Assembly (NCBI GenBank): GCA_902702965.1
Contig: CACRXP010000018.1
Coordinates: 1,422,607 to 1,486,606 of the forward strand
Direction of reading: 5' to 3'
Length of the DNA stretch: 64,000 nucleotides
Origin: Spirometra erinaceieuropaei
Taxonomy: Eukaryota; Platyhelminthes; Cestoda; Diphyllobothriidea; Diphyllobothriidae
Shown: positions 57,291-64,000 of the stretch, piece after piece
How the letters are laid out: each line of letters begins with the position of its first letter
Position numbering within the stretch: the stretch's first letter is position 1
Notes under the pieces: generated by a model
What the model saw: only the letters and a program-made list of their open reading frames with translations
The model's database searches: none
Told to the model about the DNA's origin: nothing
Position numbers and translations under genes: made by a program

Positions 57291-64000
<6,710 letters not shown>

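Overview
The window is animal genomic DNA, most likely from a flatworm and probably a tapeworm. It holds two conserved intron-containing genes in a background of decayed transposons. The flatworm call is inference. It rests on the very short introns of the proteasome gene, the zinc-finger-tailed LINEs, the Penelope-type GIY-YIG fragments and the CR1-like LINEs. No prokaryotic gene organisation, CRISPR array or intact viral genome was seen.

Host genes. (1) A CHMP3/VPS24 ESCRT-III gene lies on the minus strand. Exon 1 is 17728-18078 and exon 2 is 8648-8974; the encoded 225-residue protein looks complete. Its single intron is 8.75 kb. (2) A PSMC2/RPT1 26S proteasome ATPase gene lies on the plus strand from 57291 and runs off the right end. 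Eight exons encode about 382 residues, and the last ~50 residues lie outside. Six of its seven visible introns are only 29-39 nt; the other is 4.84 kb and full of repeats.

Layout. 1-5 kb: remnants of a zinc-finger-tailed RTE-like LINE, two SINE-like repeats and two Penelope GIY-YIG fragments beside an assembly gap. 8.6-18.1 kb: CHMP3, whose intron holds a decayed Helitron (9516-12377, with recognisable ends), a tRNA-Lys-like sequence, repeats and a minus-strand RTE. 19.3-20.4 kb: another RTE 5' half. 20.4-24.2 kb: nothing recognised. 25-51 kb: a dense pile of CR1/Jockey-like LINEs of two families. Family I has an FADD box and ends in an RGHP/LKL-type C-terminus; family II has a YADD box. The best-preserved copy is family I at 30.2-34.6 kb. 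It and a family II element together (30241-38420) interrupt an older family I element, with GGTTT on both sides of the 8.2-kb block. 43.0-44.2 kb: a long inverted repeat whose left arm is split by a 347-bp TGT...ACA segment flanked by AATC, probably a solo LTR. 51.2-52.6 kb: degenerate TTAGGG-like DNA, then another RTE zinc-finger tail. 53.5-56.7 kb: a decayed Ty3/gypsy pol on the minus strand, head to head with PSMC2. 57.3-64 kb: PSMC2 with a RT fragment and a second TTAGGG-like patch in its large intron.

The two genes serve different cell systems (ESCRT-III membrane scission and proteasomal unfolding), and nothing suggests they are functionally linked. The transposons account for most of the coding signal. 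No new multigene system was found. The most interesting points are the ultra-short introns, the nested LINE stack with its frame layout, the Helitron with an internal inverted duplication, and the foldback repeat carrying the probable solo LTR.
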